From: JBFONV01 sp040779335
GTDB taxonomy: Bacteria > Pseudomonadota > Gammaproteobacteria > Enterobacterales > Alteromonadaceae
Assembly (NCBI GenBank): GCA_040779335.1
Contig: JBFONV010000004.1
Location: 1 to 64,000 of the forward strand
Length of the DNA stretch: 64,000 bases
Direction of reading: 5' to 3'
Shown here: positions 7,438 to 16,915 of the stretch, piece by piece
Layout: each line of letters begins with the position of its first letter
Position numbering within the stretch: position 1 is the first letter of the stretch
Notes under the pieces: model-generated
Database searches by the model: none
What the model was told of the DNA's origin: nothing
What the model saw: the letters and a program-made list of their open reading frames with translations, nothing else
Position numbers and translations under genes: made by a program

Positions 7438-9087
7438 ATGGAACGCGAATCTATGGAGTTTGATGTTGTAATCGTTGGTGCTGGTCCAGCTGGTTTAGCT
7501 TCAGCTTGCCGATTGATGCAACTTGCACAAGAAAAAGAGCAGGAGCTTATGGTTTGTGTTGTCGAAAAAGGCTCTGAAGTTGGCGCTCATGTTCTCTCTG
7601 GTGCGGTATTTGAACCTAGAGCTCTGGATGAATTATTTCCCGATTGGAAAGAAAAGGGCGCACCATTAAGTACTCTGGTCACTAGTGATGATATTTATTT
7701 GCTGAATAGCGAAAGTAACGGCATTAAATTACCTGGCTTTAGCGTGCCTAAGACTATGCACAATGACGGCAATTATATCGTTAGTATGGCGAACATATGT
7801 CGTTGGTTAGCCGAGCAAGCAGAGCAGTTAGGGGTTGAAATATTCCCAGGATTTCCAGCTCAAGAAGTTCTCTATAACGATGATGGTAGCGTCGCCGGAA
7901 TATTAACGGGAGACATGGGGTTAGATGTTGAAGGTAGTCCTAAGGATTCTTATGTTCCCGGTATGGAATTACGCGCGAAGTACACTATTTTTGCTGAAGG
8001 GTGTCGTGGTCATTTAGGAAAAGAGTTAATAGAGAAGTTTGCTCTAGACAAAGATAGTTCGCCCCAACACTATGGCATCGGCTTTAAAGAAATTTGGGAT
8101 ATAGCCCCGGAAAAACACCAAGAAGGCTTAGTTGTCCATACCGCTGGCTGGCCGTTGACCAAAGATACTACTGGTGGTGGCTATCTGTACCACGCCGAAA
8201 ACAATCAAGTGTTTGTTGGTTTAATTGTCGATTTAAATTATTCAAATCCCCATTTGAGTCCGTTTGATGAATTTCAGCGCTATAAACATCATCCAAAAAT
8301 TAGCCAGTACCTTGAAGGTGGCAAACGCGTTTCTTATGGCGCGAGAGCAATGACCAAAGGTGGTTATAATTCTTTGCCTAAAATGACCATGTCAGGTGGA
8401 ATATTAGTTGGCTGTGATGCCGGCACGATTAATTTCGCTAAGATAAAAGGTAACCATACCGCGATGAAATCGGGGATGTTGGCGGCTGAAGCGGTATGTG
8501 AAGCTTTGTTTGCCGGTGATGAAGGCGGTCAAGATTTAACGACGTATACTGATAAATATAAAGACTCTTGGTTATATGAAGAGTTATATAATACCCGTAA
8601 CTTTGGTCCGGCAATGCACAAGTTTGGCACCTTTTTAGGCGGTGTTTATAATACGCTAGACCAAAACTTTTTTGGTGGAAAGTTGCCTTTTGACTTTAAA
8701 GATAACTCTCTTGATCATGCACAATTGAAATTGGCCTCTGAATCACCCGTGATCCAATATCCAAAACCTGATAATAAATTAAGTTTTGATCGATTGTCTT
8801 CGGTATTTTTATCAAATACCAATCATGAAGAAGAGCAACCTTGTCATTTAAAACTTAAAGATGCCAGCATTCCGCTTAATGTTAATTTGGTTAAGTACGA
8901 TGAACCTGCTCAGCGTTATTGTCCGGCGGGTGTTTATGAAATACAGGAAACTGAACAGGGGAAAGAGTTTGTTATTAATGCGCAAAACTGTATTCACTGT
9001 AAAACCTGTGACATAAAGGATCCCAGTCAAAATATCACTTGGGTGGCACCAGAAGGTGGCGGTGGGCCAAACTATCCTAATATGTAA
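7438..9087 (+). CDS. etfD: Electron transfer flavoprotein-ubiquinone oxidoreductase
   Basis: 549 residues. The N-terminal FAD Rossmann motif VGAGPAGLASA begins near residue 13. The C-terminal iron-sulfur ligands are Cys495, Cys518, Cys521 and Cys524 (YCPAG, then NCIHCKTCDIKD), as in ETF-QO, and the protein ends with the family-typical GGGGPNYPNM. It passes electrons from the reduced ETF heterodimer to the membrane quinone pool. The start has a strong GGAGG about 7 bases upstream. It is divergent from etfBA with shared PsrA-type operators, so all three subunits can be controlled together. Confidence 0.96.
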   Translation: MERESMEFDVVIVGAGPAGLASACRLMQLAQEKEQELMVCVVEKGSEVGAHVLSGAVFEPRALDELFPDWKEKGAPLSTLVTSDDIYLLNSESNGIKLPGFSVPKTMHNDGNYIVSMANICRWLAEQAEQLGVEIFPGFPAQEVLYNDDGSVAGILTGDMGLDVEGSPKDSYVPGMELRAKYTIFAEGCRGHLGKELIEKFALDKDSSPQHYGIGFKEIWDIAPEKHQEGLVVHTAGWPLTKDTTGGGYLYHAENNQVFVGLIVDLNYSNPHLSPFDEFQRYKHHPKISQYLEGGKRVSYGARAMTKGGYNSLPKMTMSGGILVGCDAGTINFAKIKGNHTAMKSGMLAAEAVCEALFAGDEGGQDLTTYTDKYKDSWLYEELYNTRNFGPAMHKFGTFLGGVYNTLDQNFFGGKLPFDFKDNSLDHAQLKLASESPVIQYPKPDNKLSFDRLSSVFLSNTNHEEEQPCHLKLKDASIPLNVNLVKYDEPAQRYCPAGVYEIQETEQGKEFVINAQNCIHCKTCDIKDPSQNITWVAPEGGGGPNYPNM

Positions 9088-9104
9088 TTTATTTTATGCC
9101 TGTA

Positions 9105-9130
9105 AAAAAGCCTGCTGATGCAGGCTTTTT
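9105..9130. terminator. Intrinsic terminator after etfD
   Basis: AAAAAGCCTGC-tgat-GCAGGCTTTTT: an 11-base stem including A/T tracts on both sides, so it can serve etfD and the converging gene at 9163. Confidence 0.9.
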
Positions 9131-9162
9131 GATTTTTGCTAGTAAACGCTTATATAAAAGCA

Positions 9163-9945
9163 TTAATGATGGCTTGTTTTTATTAAATCAAAATCGCTTA
9201 GTTCGGGGATTTGTTGTTTCATGTTAGTTTCTATCTGATCTAAGGCAATTAGGCCTTGGCAAAATTTTTCGGCTTTGCTCTCCAGTGCATCGGCTTTCGA
9301 GCTGACTTCTAATTGTAAATTTTTGCCCATGTTTTCCATGCGTTCGTCGAAAGTATCCACGCGCTGTTCTACGTTTTCCTCATCATGATTGGACATAGCT
9401 TCACCAACGGCCACCAAGATAGTGCCAATAGATTCGGAGACTATTTCTTCTATTTCTTGTTCAAATTGGCCGGCAAATATTTGATCAAAGTCATCAAAGT
9501 CCTGAGGGGCAATATAATAGCTTTTATCACTATGATTAAAGCGTTTCCTAAGGCGCATCTGTAACTCGTCAAACTTCTCTTGGATGCGTTGATGTGAGGC
9601 ACTGTTTTCACCGGTTAAACTGCCAATCACGTTGTTGACCGCTTTTAAACCTATGTCGACACCTTCTATGGCAATAGAGACTATTTCTGGAACTTGTTGT
9701 CTGATACCTGCGGTGAATTCTTTCAGTAATTGCTTTTGCTCTTCATTTAAATTTGCTTGACGACCGTTTACAAAAAGCTGTTCGGTACCATTAATTTGTA
9801 CTATCGTTTGGCCGTGTTCTAACATGCGCACATGTGCTGGATCGATGATTACACCGTAGTTAAAGTTAACATCGCATCGCTCAGCTGCAGCACTTGTGCA
9901 ATAAAGGCTTAATAGTGGCATAGCCCACGTGAAAAATTTCATCAT
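9163..9945 (-). CDS. YggN-like DUF2884 periplasmic protein
   Basis: 260 residues with an N-terminal signal peptide (MMKFFTWAMPLLSLYCTSAAAE, cleavage likely after AAA). The mature part starts RCDVNFNYGVIIDP and has the VQINGTEQLFVNGRQANL block characteristic of the YggN/DUF2884 family. The remainder is highly charged and helical with probable coiled coil near residues 200-240. No catalytic motif is visible and the function of the family is unknown. Two adjacent ATG codons exist; GGAG lies 4 bases before the first and 7 before the second (9942), so the true start may be 9942. Confidence 0.8.
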   Translation of the reverse strand: MMKFFTWAMPLLSLYCTSAAAERCDVNFNYGVIIDPAHVRMLEHGQTIVQINGTEQLFVNGRQANLNEEQKQLLKEFTAGIRQQVPEIVSIAIEGVDIGLKAVNNVIGSLTGENSASHQRIQEKFDELQMRLRKRFNHSDKSYYIAPQDFDDFDQIFAGQFEQEIEEIVSESIGTILVAVGEAMSNHDEENVEQRVDTFDERMENMGKNLQLEVSSKADALESKAEKFCQGLIALDQIETNMKQQIPELSDFDLIKTSHH

Positions 9946-9997
9946 ATAACTCCGATTAAAGAACAGCCAATATTATTGAATAGCAGAAGTTGTATTA

Positions 9998-11683
9998 TTA
10001 ATGAAGGATCGGTTCGATATGAATTTTTCTTTCTTTATAATACATGCGACTTGGCCCATACTCGCGCCGAGATCTGTCTTTATAGTCTCCAACAATTATC
10101 TCTACGCCATGATACAGTTTTTCAGTGGCTTCAATTGAGACACTGCACATATAAGTTTGCATTTCCTGTTCTAGCGTTTCTTTTTCACCGAGTATCTCCC
10201 CCATCAGGTTTGCGTGAAATTGATAAGTGGATGTTATTTTTGCCAACATATCGTGATTCATTTTTTCTTTCGGGAGCTTTTTCAGTTTATTGCTAGCGAC
10301 TTTTAGCTCATTTGTTTTGTCAGATTCAGCTTTTAAACGTATTTCTACGTCATGCAACTTTTCTTTAAAATCAGCTACTTTTTCTTCAAAATTTACGATG
10401 GTATTACTACCCGCGGTTGCTCCAACAATACCTGCATGAACGGATACGCCCGCTCTTATATAACCACCAATCAGTTTGCCATTCGCTTTATCTGCTGTGC
10501 CCACCCATAACTTGCCGCTAACATCTATTAGGCTATGCATGAGTTGATTTTCTATTCGAAGATCACCGCCGCAATTGATTTCAGCATACTGGCAATATTT
10601 TGCAAAAATATTGCCTTTAGCATTGATGCAAACGCTCATGGCTATATCTGTGACTGAATTACTTTCGACATCGTGCTTTTTACCTATGATGCCGCCAGCT
10701 ATAGTAATATCTCCGCCAGACTCAAGTGTTGCAGACTCGACGAAACCACCAATGGTAATATCACCAGTGGCGATGACTTTCATTCCCTCACAGACATCGC
10801 CATCAATGATGACACTGCCGGTAAAGTTAACATTTCCAGTACTGACGTCGACTGTTTTTATTTTGTAGACTTCGTCTACTTCCATGCCGTTTTCAGTCAT
10901 GCGTGGTAAGCCGACAAGTGTCGAAATTAAAATATTTTCATTTTTGGCGCTAAGGGCGGTTCCTTCACCAGGTTTAAGTTCAGTATCATTACCTGGAGTA
11001 GGCTCTAATGGTTCACCGGTCACTTTAAAACCTTTGAGACCAGGAGTAGGAGGCAGTTTTTTCACAAGAGGATCGCCGACTTTAACACAAATTATATCAC
11101 CTAAGTTGCGCATATCGACGCTACCGTCTTCACGTTCTTTCGGTTTAAGTATGCGATCTTGTGCACTTTGAACAAGTGGCACTATCTGGGCATCGTTGCC
11201 ATTTTCAGCAAGTCTTCCGGTAGCGATATGGCCTTTAACTATTTCTCCCCCTGTCCCTTTGGCAGCTAAATGAGCTAAATTGACTAACTCTTCTTTGCTA
11301 AAGCCTTTTTTAACTCCAGACTCTTGGGCTGCATTGAGTATTGCTTTAGCTGTTAAATGCTTGCCACCAAGTGCGGTGGTAATTTCTGCAGAGGCACCCA
11401 TTTCATCTTTGTCAATTGAAACCGCAATTGTTGCTGGTCTACGCTCAAGTATCTGATAGCGTATTTCTCTGCCTGTCTGGCCATTTTGCAGCGGTTTCAA
11501 CACGCTATTGAGTTCAGCGATAGCGTTTTTTATATTAGCGCTATCAACATACAAATTTTTATATTCAGAGCCAGCAATCATGTCATTGATAGTCGCTTCA
11601 GTAATAACTTTATTGTCTTTTACTGGTTCGATAACAATATCAATGTTTTCTTTTTTGTTACTGACAAAACTGGCTTTGGTCAC
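9998..11683 (-). CDS. FapA/DUF342 polymerisation-domain protein
   Basis: 561 residues. Residues about 150-430 form the DUF342/FapA region: repeated short beta-rich segments (SVIIDGDVCEGMKVIATGD, GGFVESATLESGGDITIAGG, CINAKGNIFAKYCQ) consistent with a right-handed beta-helix. Residues about 425-500 are heptad-rich and probably coiled coil. The start is GTG at 11683 with GGAG 10 bases upstream. FapA-type proteins in Vibrio have been linked to glucose-phosphotransferase-dependent control of flagellar assembly, but most DUF342 proteins are uncharacterised, so no function is assigned. A small gene of unknown function lies 43 bases upstream on the same strand. Confidence 0.85.
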   Translation of the reverse strand: MTKASFVSNKKENIDIVIEPVKDNKVITEATINDMIAGSEYKNLYVDSANIKNAIAELNSVLKPLQNGQTGREIRYQILERRPATIAVSIDKDEMGASAEITTALGGKHLTAKAILNAAQESGVKKGFSKEELVNLAHLAAKGTGGEIVKGHIATGRLAENGNDAQIVPLVQSAQDRILKPKEREDGSVDMRNLGDIICVKVGDPLVKKLPPTPGLKGFKVTGEPLEPTPGNDTELKPGEGTALSAKNENILISTLVGLPRMTENGMEVDEVYKIKTVDVSTGNVNFTGSVIIDGDVCEGMKVIATGDITIGGFVESATLESGGDITIAGGIIGKKHDVESNSVTDIAMSVCINAKGNIFAKYCQYAEINCGGDLRIENQLMHSLIDVSGKLWVGTADKANGKLIGGYIRAGVSVHAGIVGATAGSNTIVNFEEKVADFKEKLHDVEIRLKAESDKTNELKVASNKLKKLPKEKMNHDMLAKITSTYQFHANLMGEILGEKETLEQEMQTYMCSVSIEATEKLYHGVEIIVGDYKDRSRREYGPSRMYYKERKIHIEPILH

Positions 11684-11726
11684 TTGTGATTTTCTCCGAC
11701 AATATGACTACTACAAAAGCTTGCTG

Positions 11727-12053
11727 TTAAATATAGTTGTCTTGATGAATTTTTATAAAGTTGCTGGTACCTACTTTTGAATAGTCAATTTTATACTCTC
11801 TGTTATCAAGTGCTTGAACAAAGAGTAAGGTTTTCTCTTCACCAAATACTTCCATTGCTGCTAGATCAACAACTTCCTGATAGGCTTTTTTTGCCTCAGA
11901 TCTTTTTGATGGAACAGGCCCCTTATATACCCCTATTCCCCTATGACTAACAATTACAACAGGGTGGCTGCCATTAACTATTAATAAATCAAATTTTCGT
12001 ATTTTATGGATCAGTGTATTTCTGCCACTGGTTATGTAATTTCTTTCTATCAA
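11727..12053 (-). CDS. Hypothetical small protein upstream of the DUF342 gene
   Basis: 108 residues, reading MIERNYITSGRNTLIHKIRK from a TTG codon at 12053. A stop codon three codons upstream and no internal ATG before residue 87 make TTG the only reasonable start; AGGGG lies 7 bases before it. The product is mixed alpha/beta with no signal peptide or membrane segment. I recognise no family. It is 43 bases upstream of the DUF342 gene on the same strand, so co-transcription is likely. Confidence 0.6.
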   Translation of the reverse strand: MIERNYITSGRNTLIHKIRKFDLLIVNGSHPVVIVSHRGIGVYKGPVPSKRSEAKKAYQEVVDLAAMEVFGEEKTLLFVQALDNREYKIDYSKVGTSNFIKIHQDNYI

Positions 12054-12293
12054 AATAAACCCCTATAATTCAGTGAATATACAATGGTGTTAATCATCTT
12101 GTATTAATTTAACTAACCTGTATTTTTTTTGTTCACCAAAATAAATATGTTACTGCTACCGTAATTCTAGCCTACACTCACAACAAATATATAAAGTTTT
12201 GATTTGCTACGCAATAAATAACATTATATTGTGATTAATATATTAATACACATTACCCTTGCTTGATACTGTTCAAAGACACTTTCACTGTTT

Positions 12294-13586
12294 TTAATTT
12301 ATTTTTCTCATTTTTATATAATGGGGCTCTTGTTTACTATTAATGATAAAGCGACGGACAAGGTCTAAGGCTATTGCGGCGACCTGCTGCTGAAAGTGCT
12401 CCCGCTTTCCTGGAATGCATAAACCTTGGCTATTAAGCTTATTTTTATTTCCCCATGCAATCCATACGGTGCCTACTGGTTTTTCTTTAGAGCCGCCATC
12501 TGGGCCAGCAATACCAGAGACCGCTACGGCTAAATCTGCGTTTGCTTGGTTTATTGCGCCGCTAGCCATTTCGATAACAGTTGCTTGACTCACTGCGCCG
12601 TGCTTTTCTAGGGTTGCTTCGTTTACCCCAATGAGTTTATGTTTCATGGCATTTGAATAAGTTACAAACCCAGCTTCAAATCCTTGTGATGAGCCGGGCA
12701 CTTGAGTAAGTAAACTCGCAATTAACCCTCCAGTACATGACTCTGCAGTAGTCATCTTAAGGTTGTTTTCTCTCAATAGAGCAATGACATTGGTGGCTAA
12801 ACTGACTGGTTGTTCTTTATTGTTGTTAATAATGTGGTCGCCAAAAAGTGCGATTAATTTATTTAGCCATTGCTGTTTTTTATGCTGGGCTTCCTTGTTT
12901 CGGGTGGTAAGCTTTACTTCAACTAATGGATGCTCAGCGCGAAAACCTAGCTCTATATCTTTAGGCCAATTTGGAAATTCCTCATCGATCATCTTCTGTA
13001 AACTTGATTCTCCAATACCAAAAGTATGGTAACGAGAAATAATAACTGGTTCAGTTAATGGGTATTTTCGTTCAATTTCGGGGAGCAAAGTGTTTTTTAA
13101 CATTCGGCTCAATTCACTGGGGACGCCTGGGGTACAATAAATGTCACAATCATTCATTTTTAAATGAAACCCCACCGCACTACCAATTTCATTAGCAATA
13201 ATATTACAGTGTAGTGGTAATAATGCTTGCTTTAAGTTCGGCTCATTTAGTTCAATTTTACGGGCCTGACTCCAGTTTTTTAAATGCGCTAACGCTTGTG
13301 GGTGTTGCTGTAAAGGTACGTTAGCAGCGAGCGCTAGAGCTTGTGCCGTTAAGTCATCAATAGTAGGCCCTAGGCCACCATTGATGATCAATAAATCCGC
13401 TTGAACACTGATTTGTGTTATTTCAATGACTAATTGCTCAAGGCTATCGCTGACGGTAACTTTTCGTTTTATCTCAATGCCGATATCTTTTAGTTGCTCA
13501 GCGAGCATTGCAGAATTACTGTCGACAATATCACCAGACATCAATTCATTGCCTGTCATTAGAAGTTGTACATTTAACCTAGTCAT
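12294..13586 (-). CDS. cinA: CinA-family protein (MoCF-like domain plus nicotinamide-nucleotide amidase domain)
   Basis: 430 residues in two domains. The N-terminal molybdopterin-binding-like domain (about 1-170) has LLMTGNELMSGDIVDSN and GGLGPTIDDLT (70-80). The C-terminal PncC-type domain (about 262-420) has TTAESCTGG (ESCTGG at 282-287) and AVSGIAGPDGGS. The full-length CinA architecture is associated with NMN deamidation and, through the N-terminal domain, ADP-ribose pyrophosphatase activity in other bacteria. In NAD salvage, NMN is converted to nicotinic acid mononucleotide. It appears to be a single-gene unit. Confidence 0.92.
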   Translation of the reverse strand: MTRLNVQLLMTGNELMSGDIVDSNSAMLAEQLKDIGIEIKRKVTVSDSLEQLVIEITQISVQADLLIINGGLGPTIDDLTAQALALAANVPLQQHPQALAHLKNWSQARKIELNEPNLKQALLPLHCNIIANEIGSAVGFHLKMNDCDIYCTPGVPSELSRMLKNTLLPEIERKYPLTEPVIISRYHTFGIGESSLQKMIDEEFPNWPKDIELGFRAEHPLVEVKLTTRNKEAQHKKQQWLNKLIALFGDHIINNNKEQPVSLATNVIALLRENNLKMTTAESCTGGLIASLLTQVPGSSQGFEAGFVTYSNAMKHKLIGVNEATLEKHGAVSQATVIEMASGAINQANADLAVAVSGIAGPDGGSKEKPVGTVWIAWGNKNKLNSQGLCIPGKREHFQQQVAAIALDLVRRFIINSKQEPHYIKMRKIN

Positions 13587-13747
13587 AGATTTAAATCGTG
13601 TGTTATCACTTGCCTTGTTTCTATCTTATGGATTAATGAATGAATTATCATGTTTTTATTTGAAATTATTTTGCGTTTCTTTAAACCTTTTTTTTACTTC
13701 CTGTTACTAATCAGTAAAACTACATAAAAATATTCAAAAGGTGTGTT

Positions 13748-14512
13748 ATGAAAAGTGCTATGTTGAAAAGTATCGCGGTGAGCGCATTTGTCTTAGGTCT
13801 TTCGGCTCAAGTTCAAGCTAAAATAGTCGACAAGGTTGAACAATCATTTAATGTTGGGGCCGACAGCTCATTTCGATTGGAAAATGTTAACGGTGCTGTG
13901 AATATTTCTGCTTGGGACAAAGATGAAATTAACGTACTAGCTACAGTAACGGCAGAAGATCAGCGCGATAGAGATCGTATTGTTATTGATATGAAAGAGA
14001 ATAGCCGTGGTGTTAGTGTTGAAACTCGTTATAAAGAAGAGTCGAGTTGGGGTAATCATCACTCGGGGAAAGTTGAATATGAAATTAAAGTACCGGTAAG
14101 TATTCGCTTATCTGCAATTGAATTGGTCAATGGTTCGCTTAGTATTGACGGTGTTCACGGCGCGATAAAAGCTGAGTTAGTTAACGGTTCTATTAATGTC
14201 TCTGGTATGGCAAGTAATGGCGAATTTAGTTCTGTTAATGGCAGCATCAAATTAAATTATGATCAACTAGGTAAAGACTTTAACCGCCTTGAAGTGGAAA
14301 CCGTTAACGGTAGCATTAAAGTTCATGTGCCACATGACCTTAATGCGTCAGTTGATATTGAAACTATGCATGGCAGTATAAAAAATGATTTTGGTATCAC
14401 GGCAGATAAAAATATGTTTGTTGGACATAACTTACACGGCACTATTGGCTCTGGCGATGTGAAAATCTCGATGGAAAGCGTTAATGGAAGCGTTAAATTA
14501 CTGAAAAATTAA
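13748..14512 (+). CDS. Secreted DUF4097-type beta-strand repeat protein
   Basis: 254 residues with a signal peptide (MKSAMLKSIAVSAFVLGLSAQVQA, cleavage about residue 25). The mature part is built of short beta-strand repeats centred on V-N-G-S: LVNGSLSI, LVNGSINV, SVNGSIKL, TVNGSIKV, TMHGSIKN and SVNGSVKL. This is the DUF4097/adhesin-like beta-helix pattern. The family is common in envelope-associated proteins of unknown role. AAAGG lies 6 bases before the start, and a strong terminator follows, so it is a monocistronic gene. Confidence 0.85.
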   Translation: MKSAMLKSIAVSAFVLGLSAQVQAKIVDKVEQSFNVGADSSFRLENVNGAVNISAWDKDEINVLATVTAEDQRDRDRIVIDMKENSRGVSVETRYKEESSWGNHHSGKVEYEIKVPVSIRLSAIELVNGSLSIDGVHGAIKAELVNGSINVSGMASNGEFSSVNGSIKLNYDQLGKDFNRLEVETVNGSIKVHVPHDLNASVDIETMHGSIKNDFGITADKNMFVGHNLHGTIGSGDVKISMESVNGSVKLLKN

Positions 14513-14534
14513 CCTAGGTTAATAGGCGAGTAGT

Positions 14535-14566
14535 GGCGACTTTAACTATGTTAAAGTCGCCTTTTT
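14535..14566 (+). terminator. Intrinsic terminator after the DUF4097 gene
   Basis: GGCGACTTTAAC (14535-14546), a TAT loop, then GTTAAAGTCGCC (14550-14561) and TTTTT: a perfect 12-base stem. Confidence 0.93.
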
Positions 14567-14742
14567 ATTTTATTAGTATGTAAATGTTAAAGTTAAATGG
14601 TTAAATTTATTTAAGCAGGTATATTTAGGGGGACAGATGTGAAATATTTACTTTAGTTAGTTTTGTCACAGGTTAAAGGGCCTGTTCGCGATTAACAATG
14701 CATAACTAGATTATATTTATCAAAGGGAACTAGGATTAATGG

Positions 14743-15504
14743 ATGAGCTTTACTAAATTGACATCTCAAATTATTTTAGTCTTTACTCTGCTTGGTATTA
14801 CTGCATATATCAATAACGTGTTGGCGAAAGAGTTAGTTATTGGTGTTGAAGCCGTTAGTTATTACCCTTTATATGATTTTTCAACCAACGACATTTCTAA
14901 GCCTAGCTTTACTAAAGAGCTACTCAGCGACTTTTTTGAGTCTCATCATTACCCTTATAAGCTCCTTCCTTTACCTATCAAACGTTTTGATAAATGGTTT
15001 GTAGAAGAGAACATTGATTTTAAATTTCCTGACAATGTGCGTTGGCGCAGCGATAACTCATTGAATATCACTTTTAGTGATCCGGTTTTATTATTAGAAG
15101 CAGGCGCGTATGTTTTGAAAAAGAATAAAAACATACAAAGGCATGAAGTGAAAAAACTGGGGACGATCTTAGGATTTTATCCAACGTTGTGGCAGGAAGA
15201 AGTTAAAAATAAACAAGTTAGTCTGCTGGAAGAAACCAACCCGATTGCGGTTGTCAAACACTTGCTACATGGTAATATTCAAGCCACGAATATTGATGCT
15301 AACGTTATTCGGCACAACTTATCCTTACTCGGCAAAAACGAAGCGGTGGTGTTGAGCCCCCATATTCATAGTGAATTGTTTTATTACCACTTATCCTCGA
15401 TAAAATATCCGCAAATAATTGCGGAATTTAATCAGTATTTAAAAGATAATAAACAAAAACTAGATGAACTTAAGCGTAAGTATCAGTTATTAAATAAGCC
15501 TTAA
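14743..15504 (+). CDS. Periplasmic solute-binding-like protein (SBP_bac_3 type)
   Basis: 253 residues. It has an N-terminal signal peptide (about 1-28, ending NNVLAKE), then LVIGVEAVSYYPLYDFS, a typical first strand of type-3 amino-acid-binding proteins, and a SDPVLLLEAGAYVLKK block that matches the hinge region. No transporter membrane or ATPase genes lie next to it, so it may be one of the stand-alone periplasmic sensors or orphans common in Alteromonadales. The ligand is unknown. A paralogue-like protein of the same broad type is encoded at 62458-63267. Confidence 0.7.
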   Translation: MSFTKLTSQIILVFTLLGITAYINNVLAKELVIGVEAVSYYPLYDFSTNDISKPSFTKELLSDFFESHHYPYKLLPLPIKRFDKWFVEENIDFKFPDNVRWRSDNSLNITFSDPVLLLEAGAYVLKKNKNIQRHEVKKLGTILGFYPTLWQEEVKNKQVSLLEETNPIAVVKHLLHGNIQATNIDANVIRHNLSLLGKNEAVVLSPHIHSELFYYHLSSIKYPQIIAEFNQYLKDNKQKLDELKRKYQLLNKP

Positions 15505-15542
15505 TAACCTGTCTTGTCGTTATTACACATGAACTATTACAG

Positions 15543-15923
15543 ATGAATTATTCAAGAGAGTTACTGATAGGTCGTTGGTATCGAAGCGATACTGACGAGC
15601 AGCGCGCGTCAACCACCGAGTACGCCGAAATGTCTGCCGATGGTAGCTATGAATTTACCTTTATTCGTCAAAATGAGCAGGGAGATATCCTTGAGCAAAT
15701 TATCGAACTAGGAGACTGGGGTCTTGTTGGCGACATTCATTTTACTATGGCAAAAAGTGAATTCGTTGATGAACAACATTATGCTGCAGATTTAGCTGAT
15801 CCCGATAATTACCATGCTTATCGTGTGTTAAAACTAGATAGTAAAATATTTGAATATCAGCATGTTGTTACTAACGAAGTGTTTATCCTACGCCGTGTTA
15901 CTGATAAAATTGGACATTGTTAA
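15543..15923 (+). CDS. Hypothetical protein (lipocalin-like fold possible)
   Basis: 126 residues without signal peptide or membrane segment. The opening ELLIGRWYRSDTDEQ and the alternating pattern of strands (SYEFTFIRQNEQGDILEQIIELGDWGL) resemble small lipocalin-like or DUF-type beta proteins in which GxW opens the barrel. No family is firmly recognised. It follows the binding-protein gene by 38 bases and precedes the DapA-like gene by 83 bases, on the same strand. Confidence 0.6.
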   Translation: MNYSRELLIGRWYRSDTDEQRASTTEYAEMSADGSYEFTFIRQNEQGDILEQIIELGDWGLVGDIHFTMAKSEFVDEQHYAADLADPDNYHAYRVLKLDSKIFEYQHVVTNEVFILRRVTDKIGHC

Positions 15924-16006
15924 AAATGAGAGACAGCTAGGATAAGTGGATCTTTGACAACAAAAATAATACATGCCAGATCACTAATAAAAAATTTGAG
16001 AGCCCA

Positions 16007-16915
16007 ATGAAACGATTGAAAGCGGCAAGTTTAATTACAGCAATAAAAACCCCTTATACCTTTGACGGTGAAGTAGATTTAGCCACATTTGATGCGTTAG
16101 TTGAACGCCAGATTGCTGCTAAAGTAGATGGCATTATTGTCGGTGGAACAACGGGGGAAGGGCATTTACTCAGTTGGGAAGAGCACCTTATGCTGATTGC
16201 TCATAGTGCTTACAAATTTGGCAATAGGTTACTCATTATTGGTAACACAGGCAGTAATAACACTAAAGAGGCGATCAGAGCCACTGAAAATGGTTTCGCA
16301 ACGGGAATGGATGCCGCGCTGCAAATCAATCCATATTATGGGCGAACGTCAAACGCTGGTGTTAGTCAACATTTTGAAAAACTCCTCAATATTGGCCCTG
16401 CATTCATCTATAACGTCCCTGGACGAACTGGGCAAGATATTGTCCCTGATATCATTGAACCTTTGGCGCAACACGATAATTTTATCGGCGTAAAAGAATG
16501 TGCAGGCAATGAGCGAATCGCTTATTACGAGAATAAAGGCATTGCTTGCTGGTCAGGTAATGATGATGAAAGCTTTGCCGGACGACACCATTTTAAATCT
16601 CATGGGGTCATTTCGGTCACATCAAATATGGTGCCTGAATTAATGCGGACGTTGATGGATAGCGCAGACGAATCGCTCAACAATAAGCTTCAGGCCTTAA
16701 TGAAATGGTTGTTTTGTGAGCCTAATCCTATTGCCTTGAACACTGCAATGATGATGACGGGCGCGGTTAATCCAGTATTTCGTTTGCCATACCAAGCACT
16801 AACGCAATCACAACGTCAAACGGGCTTAGATATTTTGTCTGAATTTGCTCAGCAAGATCTTGTTGGTGATGCGTTGGCGCTAATGACTGATAGTGAATTT
16901 AGTTATTGCTGCTAG
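16007..16915 (+). CDS. dapA: Plant-type dihydrodipicolinate synthase (4-hydroxy-tetrahydrodipicolinate synthase)
   Basis: 302 residues of the DapA TIM-barrel family. The catalytic residues are present: Thr48 and Thr49 in GGTTGEG, Tyr111 in NPYYG, Tyr135 and Arg140 in YNVPGRT, and the Schiff-base Lys163 in GVKECAGN. The enzyme condenses pyruvate and aspartate semialdehyde for lysine and diaminopimelate synthesis. The sequence resembles plant plastid enzymes rather than E. coli DapA: GEGHLLSWEEH (51-60), WSGNDDE (182-188), VISVTSNMVPELMR and CEPNPIALNTA (237-247) all have close plant counterparts. Trp57 sits where plant enzymes have the Trp at the lysine-inhibition site, so feedback inhibition is possible. 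Its 3' end overlaps the converging RluA-family gene by 17 bases. Whether a second, E. coli-type dapA exists elsewhere cannot be seen here. Confidence 0.88.
   Translation: MKRLKAASLITAIKTPYTFDGEVDLATFDALVERQIAAKVDGIIVGGTTGEGHLLSWEEHLMLIAHSAYKFGNRLLIIGNTGSNNTKEAIRATENGFATGMDAALQINPYYGRTSNAGVSQHFEKLLNIGPAFIYNVPGRTGQDIVPDIIEPLAQHDNFIGVKECAGNERIAYYENKGIACWSGNDDESFAGRHHFKSHGVISVTSNMVPELMRTLMDSADESLNNKLQALMKWLFCEPNPIALNTAMMMTGAVNPVFRLPYQALTQSQRQTGLDILSEFAQQDLVGDALALMTDSEFSYCC

Noticed and set aside
10673..10909. Plus-strand frames over the DUF342 gene
   Set aside because: Overlapping antisense frames of a repetitive beta-helix gene, explained by its codon pattern.
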